Assembly (NCBI GenBank): GCA_039679385.1
Contig: JBDKVB010000070.1
Span: 38,589 to 102,588 of the forward strand
Direction of reading: 5' to 3'
Source of the DNA: Armatimonadia bacterium
Lineage (GTDB): Bacteria; Armatimonadota; Zipacnadia; Zipacnadales; JABUFB01
DNA length: 64,000 bases
In this document: one piece after another, positions 51,150 to 59,836 of the stretch
Numbering within the stretch: the stretch's first letter is position 1
How the letters are laid out: every line of letters starts with the position of its first letter
Program-made: the position numbers and the translations under genes
The notes under the pieces: model-generated
Databases searched by the model: none
What the model was told of the DNA's origin: nothing
What the model saw: only the letters and a program-made list of their open reading frames with translations

Positions 51150-54113
51150 TCAAGGTGTGGCGGCACGCATCGCGGCAACGTCGACAAGGAAGCTGGACTG
51201 GGCTGCGAAGGCGCTGCGTGGATCGAAGCAGATGAGGTCGGCACCCACGCGGACGGTGGCATCGTCGAGACGCTGGATCTGGGGGAAGGCCCCGCCGGGC
51301 TCCTGTGGATAGACGACGGTGAGGAAGCTCCAGTCCTTCGCCGGTCGGGAGTTGCTGATCCACAGGTTGTGGCCGCAGACGATGTTGTCCTTGCGCCACT
51401 CGCGGTAGTCCTCGCCGGTGATGGGGTTGAGGAAGCCGTCGAGGCCCTGACGGTCCTGCAGCACCAACTCGTCGGGATGGGATAGCTGCTGCAGGCGAAC
51501 GCGGACCTTGCCGACGCTGTAGTCAAGGCGGAAGCTGTTCGGGTCGAAGTCGATCGGGTCGTCGGGCAGAATGTGATACAGCCAGGTGAAAGTGGCCGGC
51601 TGAGTGGTGGCGACGTCGTCGTAGATCACGAAGTAGCGGTTGCGCAGGTGGAGGATATGGCGCACGAAGCGGGACAGATAGGGCAGCGCCCGCTGCTGGT
51701 AGACCTTGTCGAGCGGGAGACCCCAGCGAGCGTAGTTGCCGGGCTGCGTCGGGTAGCAGTGGGTGACGTCGCCCGCGAAGTAGGTGTACTGGTCGCCGCG
51801 CTGGAAGCCGACGATGCGCCCGTAGGTCGGCGAGGTCTGCCCGGTGCCTGGCTGGGCCTGGCCGAGGCCGTCGATGAGGAGCGTGTTGTGGCTCATCGTG
51901 TGGTAGGCGAAGGCGTCCAGATTGGCTGAACTGCCGCCACCGTGGTTCAGCATCTGCCCGTAGGCGTGCAACTGGAAGGAGCCGTCGGAGTTGAAGGAGT
52001 GGCTGAACCCTCCCCGTGGGCGGCACTGGAAGATGACTCCGGTTCCCTCGTTGTAGGTGCTTCGCAGGCTGGGCGGTCCACTGGCCGCCATCGCCCAACC
52101 GTCGATCGGGAACAGGGCCACCGGGTCGCGCTCGGGCTCCGGTGTGGGCTGGTTGTAGTAGGCGGGAAGGACGTACTCGATCCAAGGACGGAAGGTGGAG
52201 AAGTCCTTGCCGCCGTACTGCTGCCAGTTGAGGAGGAAGCGGCCCTCACCGGTGAGGTAGGCGAACTTGCGCATGTGGGCCAGGTGATTGCCGGGCGAAG
52301 CGTTCGCCTGGTTGCCCCAGGCGTGGTGGTCCATACCCACGGGGATGACTCGGCAGAACCAGTCACCGAGGCGACGATAGAAGGGATTGCGGCCGAGGTG
52401 GGCCCCGGGCAAGGCCGTGTCGAAGTAGAGCGTTGCGTTCATGAGCCACTTGCACTTGGAGGTACCGTAGCCCGCGCCCTCGTTCCAGGCCTCGTCAAAG
52501 CCGTGACTGCAGGTGACGCCCACCAGGTAGTTACTGATGAGATCATACCAGGCCTTTCCGACCGGACTGTGCTCGTAGAGGACGAGGCCGCAGACGGCGG
52601 TGTCCATGGCGGCCTCGAACTGGTGACTGGCGGCCATGCCGGCAAGAGAAGAAGCCCGAACAGTGGGCTGACCGGCTCCGATGGTAGTTCGGTAGCGAAG
52701 GGTGACGGTGAGCTTGCGAGCGCCCTGAAGTGCGACGGACTGAGACCAGGCGCCTCGCTGAGTGCTGTCCCGGCAGAGGATGCCGACGGCACCTGTACCG
52801 TCGGCGCCACCCTTGGGGTCGAACTTGAGGTCGGCAGCGGTGCCGTAGTCGCTGCTTGACCAACCGGCCGGGGCGTTCGCGGTTGCCTGGGCGAAGTCGG
52901 GATTGCGCACCAGGGCGGTGCCCTTCTCGTCGGTCACCTGCACGCGGTCCCACCACACCTCACCGGCGCTGTAGTAGTTGAAGGGCTCGATCGCCACGTG
53001 AGTGGCGCCCGCGGGAACGGGCACCTCCCAAGTCTGCTCGCGCCACTGGTCACTGGGCATGACGGTCTGCCGGGAATCGCCAAGCTGCAGGGACCGGTTC
53101 GCCTCGGAGCGGAAGGTCAGGCGGAGCATGCCGCCACGTCCACCACCGGCGGCCCAGGAGAAACGGTTCATGATGTGGTCAACGCGCCACTGGAGTGAGT
53201 TGATCATGACCTGGCGCTCGGATTCCGTCAGGTCGCGGTAGAGCCAGTCGAAGAGCAGCGCCAGGTGCTCGTTGCCCTGGGTCGCGTCCTCGCTGCCGTC
53301 GCCGCCGAGACCTTCAGGAGAGGAACGTCCACCGGGAGGATAGGCGGCCCACTGCAGTGCCCGCTCCTTGACGGCGGCGTAGCGCGGATCGCCGGTCATC
53401 CGCCAGACGAAGCAGACGGTGACCAGGTCCTCGGCGATGCTGTAGAAGGGCTGCTGCGGCTCGGTTCGCCGGTCGGAAGTCGGGAAAACAGCCCACCAGG
53501 GCTTCCTGAGGATGCTGTCGGCACGCTGGATCATGTAGTCGAGGGCGGCCCTCGAGGAGGGGTTCTCCTGCGCCAAAGCCCGGATACGAGGCAGGTTCGC
53601 GGCGGTGAAGAGCACTCGCGGGTGAGCGGGAGTGGGAAGCTTCGGGACGGCGAGAGCGGAGCGGTCCCACTGGCTCGCCTGCGGGGAAAGGGTGAAGGAC
53701 CGGACGGCACTGAAGCGCTGCTTCGGGGTGCCGAGGTCGTAGCCAAGGCGCCAGTACCACTTGGACGAGCCCGTCAGTACCGGCAGGGCATTGTAGAAGT
53801 TGTAGGGACTCGTCACGTTGACGACTGGGTCGGAGCAGTCGGGATTGGCGGAGATCTGCAAGGTGAAGGAGTGACTCGTGTCCGACCAGTCCTTCGGCCA
53901 GTCAGGCCACAACGGCCAGCTCATGCGTGGTGGGTTGAGGTCGACAACCTCGCCGTCGAAGGGACGCCAGTTGACGTAGCGGCTGTAGTGACTGCGCGGA
54001 TTGTCGGGCACACGTGCGGCCGCGCCAATCCGCAGGGGCTCGCAACTCGTCTCGCAGGCAAGGCAGATCAGGGTCAGGACTGCAGCCAGACCCGTCAGTT
54101 CACGCAGCAACAT
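51150..54113 (-). CDS. Large secreted heparinase II/III-like protein with DUF4962-type N-terminus
   Basis: A 987-aa exported protein with signal MLLRELTGLAAVLTLICLA (the CETSC region may instead be a lipobox). The N-terminal ~140 residues form a beta domain (VVDLNPPRMSWPLWP, FTLQISANPDCSDPVV, WYWRLGYDLGTPKQRFS) as in DUF4962. The alpha/alpha toroid covers ~170-340 and resumes at ~520-680, interrupted by a ~170-aa insert resembling a carbohydrate-binding jelly roll (residues ~345-510). The C-terminal beta-sandwich has FSFHSFNSDGSFQLHAYG-like heparinase landmarks (GGFSHSFNSDGSFQ, HNTLLIDGLGQ). It is the first gene of the operon. The ATG at 54113 has GGAGG 9 bases upstream. It likely cleaves an acidic polysaccharide. 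Confidence 0.87.
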   Translation of the reverse strand: MLLRELTGLAAVLTLICLACETSCEPLRIGAAARVPDNPRSHYSRYVNWRPFDGEVVDLNPPRMSWPLWPDWPKDWSDTSHSFTLQISANPDCSDPVVNVTSPYNFYNALPVLTGSSKWYWRLGYDLGTPKQRFSAVRSFTLSPQASQWDRSALAVPKLPTPAHPRVLFTAANLPRIRALAQENPSSRAALDYMIQRADSILRKPWWAVFPTSDRRTEPQQPFYSIAEDLVTVCFVWRMTGDPRYAAVKERALQWAAYPPGGRSSPEGLGGDGSEDATQGNEHLALLFDWLYRDLTESERQVMINSLQWRVDHIMNRFSWAAGGGRGGMLRLTFRSEANRSLQLGDSRQTVMPSDQWREQTWEVPVPAGATHVAIEPFNYYSAGEVWWDRVQVTDEKGTALVRNPDFAQATANAPAGWSSSDYGTAADLKFDPKGGADGTGAVGILCRDSTQRGAWSQSVALQGARKLTVTLRYRTTIGAGQPTVRASSLAGMAASHQFEAAMDTAVCGLVLYEHSPVGKAWYDLISNYLVGVTCSHGFDEAWNEGAGYGTSKCKWLMNATLYFDTALPGAHLGRNPFYRRLGDWFCRVIPVGMDHHAWGNQANASPGNHLAHMRKFAYLTGEGRFLLNWQQYGGKDFSTFRPWIEYVLPAYYNQPTPEPERDPVALFPIDGWAMAASGPPSLRSTYNEGTGVIFQCRPRGGFSHSFNSDGSFQLHAYGQMLNHGGGSSANLDAFAYHTMSHNTLLIDGLGQAQPGTGQTSPTYGRIVGFQRGDQYTYFAGDVTHCYPTQPGNYARWGLPLDKVYQQRALPYLSRFVRHILHLRNRYFVIYDDVATTQPATFTWLYHILPDDPIDFDPNSFRLDYSVGKVRVRLQQLSHPDELVLQDRQGLDGFLNPITGEDYREWRKDNIVCGHNLWISNSRPAKDWSFLTVVYPQEPGGAFPQIQRLDDATVRVGADLICFDPRSAFAAQSSFLVDVAAMRAATP

Positions 54114-54300
54114 TGCCACCGACCTCCCTGCATTGAAAGCGCCGGGGATGCGCTTGGGTATGGGTTGGGTTCGCCGCACAGGTGATAGACGCCTGCCGCC
54201 TGCCGGAAGGTCGGACCGGGCAAGGATGAAGGGTGGCAGGTTTGGCGCTGCTCGGGGTGGAACCGCCCCTCACCACCGTTCAGGAGGAGGGAGTCTGCTC

Positions 54301-57300
54301 ATGCCGTCACGAGTGCTGATGGTCTCGCTGTGTCTCGGGACACTGCCCCTTTGTGGTGTCATGCCCGCTGGAGCCCAGGCGAACCTGGTGCCGAACCCGG
54401 GCTTCGAACTGGCCGATGGGGACGCCCCTGCCTTCTGGGAGATGCGCACGCCGACCGACGAGGTGCGCGAACTGAGCTGGTCGGCTGAGGTGGCCCACAG
54501 CGGACGACACTCGATGTGCATCCGCAACAACGCCGCCGTGATCAGCCGGTGGCGCACGGGCTACCTTGGCGATCTGGTGATCAAGCCTGGGTCCCGGTGC
54601 GAACTGAGCGGTTGGGTGAAGAGCGCAGCACTGGAGGGCGTGGCTCACCTGCGGCTGTACTTCATGAGCCCGAGCGGGGAGATCCTGGCGCAGCCCGACT
54701 CGGAACGAGTGTCCGGCGATAGTGATTGGACGCGAGTGACCCTCACGACGACGGCACCCGCGGTGCCCAGCTACTCAATGGTATACCTGGAGATGAACGG
54801 TCGCGGGACTGCCTGGTATGACGACCTGGTGCTGAGCGCTGAGAGGGGTGGCGAGGTGCTCGGTGGCGAGAGGAAGGCTCCGGTCTGCGGGCCGGAGGAC
54901 TTCTGGGAACTGAAGGGATTCGAGCGTACCCGGCGCGGTGACGCCTACTGCCTGCAACTGCCGCCGGAGGTGACAGAGGGCACGGCGCTGCTGTACTTCA
55001 CGGGAGACACGGGGCGCTATGATGTCAAGGTGGCGTACTTGGATGAGCCCGACGGAGCGGCGACGATCTCGGCGAGTCTCAACGGTAAGGAACTGGGCTC
55101 GAAGACACTGAACGAAGTGACCGAGGGCACCGCCGACGTGCGCAAGGAGTGGACGCTCAAGGGCGTCGACCTCCAGCGCAACAGCAAGCTGGTGCTCAGG
55201 GGGAAGGCGGACGTGGGCGAGTATTGCCGCCTGCTGAGTGTGAGCTTTGCGCCGGCCGGGGGATTCTCCGGAGTGCTGCTTGGTGCCGACCAGCTTCCTC
55301 CGCCCCCTTCCCTACTGGTCTATCAGGGCGCCTCGGAAGTGGCTGCCGGGCGCTCGATGGTCGCGGCCTTCCTGGACAAGTACGCAACCGGTCCGCGGAA
55401 TGCAGAGCGAGAGGCGCAGTTGGCGGCGCTGAAGACGCCAGCCGACTGGCTCGCCTATCAGAAGGGCCTGCGGGCCCGTCTCGCGGAGTATCTGGGACCC
55501 TTCCCGGCACGGACGCCGCTGAACCCGCGAGTGGTCGGGACGGTTGAACGCGAAGGGTATGCGATCGAGAAGGTGATCTACGAAAGCTGCCCGGGGTACT
55601 TCGTGACCGCCAACTTCTACCGGCCCAAGGGGCGAACGTTTCCGGTTCCCGGCGTGATCTTCGTCTGCGGACACTCGAACGAGGGCAAGGGATGGGTGCT
55701 GTATCACGAGACCTGCCTGGGGCTGGTGCAGAAGGGCTATGCGGTGCTTGCCATCGACCCGCAGGGACAGGGCGAGCGCTCAGAGTACTTCGAGCCGGAG
55801 ACCCTGAAGAACCTGGTCGGCACTACCGTTCCGCAGCACCATCAGTTGCTGCGTCCTTCCTTCCTCGTGGGCCAGACGCTGGGCGGCTATCGCACCTGGG
55901 ACGCGATTCGCGGTGTCGACTATCTGGTCTCGCGTCCTGAAGTCAACGCGGAGCAACTCGCGGCCGTCGGCAACTCCGGTGGCGGGCAGATGGCCCTGTT
56001 GGTGACGGCAGCGGACGAGCGGATCAAGGTGTGCGCTGCCGCCCATCCCGGCGGTAGCTGTGAGAACACCTACCTCAACGGGATCTCGCTCCGCGACAAG
56101 GAAGTGCTGAGCCTCATCGCGCCGCGACCGTGCCGGTTCATCGTAGGCAAGGACTCGGGAGAGACGCATCACGTGCCACGGGCGGCCGACATGCAGCGGT
56201 TCTACGTGGGGATGGGCTACGGGACCGACCGGTGCGAGGTGAAGTGGGTCGACGGAATCCACGACATGAAGCAACCCAAGCGTGAGGCTGCCTACGAGTG
56301 GCTGAACCACTGGCTGGGGAAGGAAGCTGAGGGGACGGCGGAGGCGAAGCTGGAACCGCTGACGGCCCAGGAGCTGTGGTGTACGGAGAGCGGGTTCGCG
56401 GTGAAGTCGCTGGGCGGAGCGACCGGACAAGCGCTGAACCAGCGGCGGCTGGCGGAGATTGCACCGCACCGCGTGGCACCTGCTTCGGCGTCGGAGGCGC
56501 AGAGACAGGCAGAGGCGCTGCGGAAGGCCGTTCTTGCGCGACTAGGGCTGCACGTGGCGGCGAATCGCCCGGCACCGGAAGTGCGTGTCCTGCGTGAGGT
56601 GACCGGGTCGGGGTTCACAGCCCAGATGCTCACCCTCCAGGCGGAGCCCGGGATCAACCTTCCGGCGGTGCTGCTGCAGCCGCAGTCACCTCGCCCCGGC
56701 GCGCCGGTGGTCATTCATGCGGCAGAGCGCGGGAAACCAACACGGTACGATCTGCCCTCGCTGCCGCTGAGCTTGTGTCGGGCGGGGTATGTGGTGCTGT
56801 CGGTGGATGTCCGCGACGAAGGCGAAAGCGATCCGATGGCCGGTCAGTATCCGGCGAGTGCGGCTGGGTACGTGCCGACGCAGTGGAGCAAGGACACTCG
56901 ATCCATCACGGCCTACGGCTGCCTGGGACGCACCATGATCGGGATGCAGGCCTACGACGTTCTGCGCGCCTGTGACTACCTGCGGACGCGGCCTGATCTT
57001 GGCGGCCGCAAGACAGTGCTGGTCGGCGAAGGACTGGGCGGAGTGTGGGCGTTGCTGGCCGGTGCGCTGGACTCGACGGTATCGCAGGTGGTCACGCTGC
57101 ATACGCTGTGCTCGCTGCGGCAGCTCATCGAGAACCCGTACCATGAGGTATACGACTACTTCTGGATGCCCTCGGCCTTGGCCGACTTCGACCTTCCGGA
57201 GCTGGCGGCGCTGGTTGCGCCACGACGCGCCCTGTGGATCGACCCGGTGGAGGCGATGAACAGGCCGGTGACGGCCAAAGACTTCGGGCGGTACGCGGGA

Positions 57301-57414
57301 TGGTCGCAGGAGATGGCGACCGCGCTGGGCGGGTCGCTGGAGTGTGTGGCGACTGGCGAGGGAACTCTCGACCAGACCTCGGCGGAAGTGTTGCGGGCGC
57401 TGCAGACGCGCTGA
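54301..57414 (+). CDS. Secreted tandem alpha/beta-hydrolase (acetyl-xylan-esterase-like) with sugar-binding N-terminus
   Basis: A 1037-aa exported protein with signal MPSRVLMVSLCLGTLPLCG, ending near AGAQA. Residues ~28-185 resemble CBM4_9 (NLVPNPGFELADGD), and ~190-320 a second beta domain. The first alpha/beta-hydrolase (~385-675) has nucleophile Ser559 in GNSGGGQ, acid around Asp618 and His654 in GIHDMKQ, with family wording VPGVIFVCGHSNEGK and AIDPQGQGERSEY. The second hydrolase-like domain (~740-1037) has GEGLGG (909-914) where GxSxG is expected, placing Glu910 at the nucleophile position, so it is probably inactive. Likely deacetylates or deacylates a polysaccharide. The ATG follows GGGAGTCTGCTC. 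It is divergent from the glycan operon. Confidence 0.88.
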   Translation: MPSRVLMVSLCLGTLPLCGVMPAGAQANLVPNPGFELADGDAPAFWEMRTPTDEVRELSWSAEVAHSGRHSMCIRNNAAVISRWRTGYLGDLVIKPGSRCELSGWVKSAALEGVAHLRLYFMSPSGEILAQPDSERVSGDSDWTRVTLTTTAPAVPSYSMVYLEMNGRGTAWYDDLVLSAERGGEVLGGERKAPVCGPEDFWELKGFERTRRGDAYCLQLPPEVTEGTALLYFTGDTGRYDVKVAYLDEPDGAATISASLNGKELGSKTLNEVTEGTADVRKEWTLKGVDLQRNSKLVLRGKADVGEYCRLLSVSFAPAGGFSGVLLGADQLPPPPSLLVYQGASEVAAGRSMVAAFLDKYATGPRNAEREAQLAALKTPADWLAYQKGLRARLAEYLGPFPARTPLNPRVVGTVEREGYAIEKVIYESCPGYFVTANFYRPKGRTFPVPGVIFVCGHSNEGKGWVLYHETCLGLVQKGYAVLAIDPQGQGERSEYFEPETLKNLVGTTVPQHHQLLRPSFLVGQTLGGYRTWDAIRGVDYLVSRPEVNAEQLAAVGNSGGGQMALLVTAADERIKVCAAAHPGGSCENTYLNGISLRDKEVLSLIAPRPCRFIVGKDSGETHHVPRAADMQRFYVGMGYGTDRCEVKWVDGIHDMKQPKREAAYEWLNHWLGKEAEGTAEAKLEPLTAQELWCTESGFAVKSLGGATGQALNQRRLAEIAPHRVAPASASEAQRQAEALRKAVLARLGLHVAANRPAPEVRVLREVTGSGFTAQMLTLQAEPGINLPAVLLQPQSPRPGAPVVIHAAERGKPTRYDLPSLPLSLCRAGYVVLSVDVRDEGESDPMAGQYPASAAGYVPTQWSKDTRSITAYGCLGRTMIGMQAYDVLRACDYLRTRPDLGGRKTVLVGEGLGGVWALLAGALDSTVSQVVTLHTLCSLRQLIENPYHEVYDYFWMPSALADFDLPELAALVAPRRALWIDPVEAMNRPVTAKDFGRYAGWSQEMATALGGSLECVATGEGTLDQTSAEVLRALQTR

Positions 57415-57440
57415 GAGGGACTTGTGTTGCGAGGTGAAGT

Positions 57441-57468
57441 GAAGCGCGGGTGACATAGCCCGCGCTTC
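57441..57468. terminator. Hairpin between convergent genes
   Basis: GAAGCGCGGG (57441-57450) and CCCGCGCTTC (57459-57468) form a perfect 10-bp stem with loop TGACATAG, between the convergent tandem hydrolase and URO-D genes. No strong T run. Confidence 0.6.
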
Positions 57469-57497
57469 GTGGTGACCGGTCTGCTCGGCAGTGCGTG

Positions 57498-58544
57498 CTA
57501 TCGCTGCCAGTGGGCCAGGAGGTAGTCGATGTACCGATCCATCATCTCGCCGGGGATGTTGGGCGGCAGGTGATTGCCGACGGCAAGGATCAGCCCCTTG
57601 CAGCCTCTGGCGGCCTCGAAGGTCCTGTCGAGGCTGTCCTTCACCGTCTCCCAGGGGCGGAAGGCCAGGTCCCGGCAGTCCACGTAGCTCCCCACCAGGC
57701 AGCAGCGGTCTCCGAAGTGGTCGACCATCCAGCCGAAGTCGTTACAGGGCTCGAAGATGAAGCCATCCACGCCCAGGTCCGCGATGTCCTCGGCGAACTC
57801 CGTGAAGTTGCCGTCGGAGCAGAACAGTATCTTCTTGCCGGCAGCCTTGAGTGGCTTCCACAACTCGCCGTAGCGTGGCAGGATGACCGACCTGTAGATG
57901 CTGGGATGCATGAAGGCGCCGCTGGTCCAGACGAAGTCGTCATGTTGGATGATGACTTCGGCGCTGGTCTGGGCCCAGGCCTTCATGTGGTGCTCGGTGA
58001 AGCGGAAGAGGCGGTCGAGGACGCCTTCCAGCTTCGCGGGCTCAGAGGCGGCCAGAAGCAGCATGTCCCAGCCGAAGGCCTGGATCGCGCCGGAGATGAT
58101 GGTCTTGTAGTAGCCGCCCGTCACCAGTTGGTCGGGGCGAGTCTCGCGTGCGCCCTGGATCTGCTTTTCGTAGGTGGCCACCTGCTCGGAGAAGTCGGGC
58201 AGGCCATACTCGGCGATGGGATCGAAGGCCCAGACCTCCTCCGGTGTCCTGAAGGGGCACTCCTTGGGCTGGCGCAGGTCACTGCCATCGGCGGCGTACT
58301 CGGCATGGCCCATGTCGGTGGCGCGACCGAGGGCCAGCCAGTTACCGTGGAGACCGTCGTTCGTGCCGAAGGAGAAGTCGAAGCCCCAGAGCTTCTCAAG
58401 CTCGAGCATCGCTGCCGGATCGGCGGGATCGAGACCTGTCTTCCGGCGCAGGTAGTCCTTGTGGTAGCCCAGGCTGTACTCGGTATGACCGAAGCGTGGC
58501 GTGGGCTTGAGGTTGATGCAGTCAAGGGCAATCTGCCGGCTCAT
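57498..58544 (-). CDS. URO-D superfamily protein, paralog 1
   Basis: A 348-aa cytoplasmic TIM-barrel protein of the uroporphyrinogen decarboxylase superfamily. Landmarks: IIQHDDFVWTSGAFMHPSIYRSVILPRY, residues ~212-239 (57911-57828), and KKILFCSDGNFTEF with DGFIFEPCNDFGW at the C-terminal strands. The HemE arginine motif (MRQAGR) is absent, and so is the His-x-Cys-Gly zinc motif of MtaA/MtbA methyltransferases; Cys-Ser-Asp-Gly-Asn occupies that strand. It is therefore not a haem enzyme; a methyltransferase or lyase-like activity is possible but unproven. The ATG at 58544 has GGGAG 7 bases upstream. It is divergent from URO-D paralog 2. Confidence 0.87.
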   Translation of the reverse strand: MSRQIALDCINLKPTPRFGHTEYSLGYHKDYLRRKTGLDPADPAAMLELEKLWGFDFSFGTNDGLHGNWLALGRATDMGHAEYAADGSDLRQPKECPFRTPEEVWAFDPIAEYGLPDFSEQVATYEKQIQGARETRPDQLVTGGYYKTIISGAIQAFGWDMLLLAASEPAKLEGVLDRLFRFTEHHMKAWAQTSAEVIIQHDDFVWTSGAFMHPSIYRSVILPRYGELWKPLKAAGKKILFCSDGNFTEFAEDIADLGVDGFIFEPCNDFGWMVDHFGDRCCLVGSYVDCRDLAFRPWETVKDSLDRTFEAARGCKGLILAVGNHLPPNIPGEMMDRYIDYLLAHWQR

Positions 58545-58601
58545 GGGGTAGCTCCCGGGGTAAGCAATCACGCAAGGCGAGCCTAGGTTCGCGGGTGATC
58601 G

Positions 58602-58650
58602 CAGGCCACCTCCTTACGGCTTCGGCACTGCGTTCCCAGGAGGTGGCCTG
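58602..58650. promoter_or_regulatory. 13-bp inverted repeat in the divergent URO-D spacer
   Basis: CAGGCCACCTCCT (58602-58614) and AGGAGGTGGCCTG (58638-58650) are exact reverse complements around a 23-base loop (containing GGCTTCGGC). It lies between the divergent URO-D genes and would form a stable leader hairpin for the plus-strand gene. The right arm contains a ribosome-site-like AGGAGG in front of a GTG at 58650, an alternative start of the gene. Confidence 0.7.
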
Positions 58651-58715
58651 TGGCAAGAGGCCGAATGGTGCAGCAAGAACTAGAGGTACTACTTCCCACG
58701 CGGAGGAGCCTGGTC

Positions 58716-59828
58716 GTGACCAATCGCGAGCGCTACGTGAACTGCGTGACCTTCCGTCCCGTGGACCGAGTCCCGAACCACGAACTTGGGATCTGGGGCC
58801 AGACCTATGACCGCTGGCTGACCGAGGGCATGCCTCCGGAGGCGATTCGTGAAGCCTGGTTCGACGGGATCGAGTACTTCGGCCTCGACCGGCGCGAGTT
58901 CCTCAACATCAACCTGGGGATGATCCCGGCCTTCGACCACGAGATGATCGAGGAGACCGACCGCTATGTGATCGCCCGAAATGGGCAGGGCATCGTGACC
59001 AAGGCACTCAAGGAAGGCACGGCGCACGGGACGCGCATGTCCATGGACCAGTACCTGCGCTTCCCGGTGGAGACCCCGGAAGACTTCGCCGCCCTCAGGA
59101 AGCGCTACGAGGCAAGCAACCCGCTGCGCTACCCAACCTACTGGGACAGCCGGGTGAAGTGCTGGAACGCCCGCGAGCACACAATGTGCCTGGGCGTGAA
59201 TACCTGTGTGGGCCTGTATTCGAACCTGCGGCGCTGGATGGGCACAGAGAACCTCTCGCTGGCCTTCTACGACCAGCCGGAGCTGGTGCACGAGATGGTG
59301 GAGTTCGTCGCCGACTTCACGATGCAGACCGTGCAGCGGGCCGTCGAGGACGTGGACATCGACTACTTCAACTACTTCGAGGATTTCGCGTGCAAGTCGG
59401 GGCCGCTGCTCTCGCCGGCGATCTTCCGCAAGTTCTTCATGCCGCACTACAAGCGCATGAACGAGTTCTTCCGAGCCCACGGGATCACCATCATCGCGCT
59501 GGACTCGGACGGGAACACGGAGCCGCTGATACCGCTGCTGATTGAGTGTGGGGTGACGCTGCACTGGCCCTGCGAGATTGCCTCGGGGATGGAGCCGCAG
59601 AAGCTGCGCAAGGAGTATGGTCATGACCTCGCGCTCTCCGGCGGCATCGACAAGCGAGAGATCGCGAAGGGCCCGGAGGCGGCTGAACGCGAGGTCCTCC
59701 GCAAGGTCCCTGAGTTGACTGCGGACGGCGGCTACATCCCGACGCTGGACCACACCTTCCCGCCGGACATCTCGTACGACAGCTTCCTGCACTACCTGGA
59801 GATCAAGCAGAAGTGCCTGGAGGGCTAA
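58716..59828 (+). CDS. URO-D superfamily protein, paralog 2
   Basis: A 370-aa TIM-barrel protein. The GTG at 58716 is chosen because it gives the family N-terminus MTNRERYVNC and has GGAGGAG 7 bases upstream; an in-frame GTG at 58650 would add 22 residues and lies in a hairpin. Landmarks: PVDRVPNHELG, MSMDQYLRFPVETPEDF, DYFNYFEDFACKSGPLLSP, ALDSDGNTEPLIPLLIECG and SGGIDKREIAKGPEAAE. The last two are typical of a large uncharacterised URO-D branch in polymer-degrading bacteria. Haem-enzyme arginines and the corrinoid-methyltransferase zinc motif are missing. It is followed 8 bases later by the DUF6785-type membrane gene, suggesting a shared pathway. Confidence 0.9.
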   Translation: MTNRERYVNCVTFRPVDRVPNHELGIWGQTYDRWLTEGMPPEAIREAWFDGIEYFGLDRREFLNINLGMIPAFDHEMIEETDRYVIARNGQGIVTKALKEGTAHGTRMSMDQYLRFPVETPEDFAALRKRYEASNPLRYPTYWDSRVKCWNAREHTMCLGVNTCVGLYSNLRRWMGTENLSLAFYDQPELVHEMVEFVADFTMQTVQRAVEDVDIDYFNYFEDFACKSGPLLSPAIFRKFFMPHYKRMNEFFRAHGITIIALDSDGNTEPLIPLLIECGVTLHWPCEIASGMEPQKLRKEYGHDLALSGGIDKREIAKGPEAAEREVLRKVPELTADGGYIPTLDHTFPPDISYDSFLHYLEIKQKCLEG

Positions 59829-59836
59829 ACGCACTC

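Noticed and set aside
58650..58715. Start of URO-D paralog 2 at GTG 58650, which would give a ribosome site hidden in a hairpin
   Set aside because: The GTG at 58716 gives the family N-terminus MTNRERY and a well-placed GGAGGAG, so 58716 is preferred; the hairpin is kept as a leader element.
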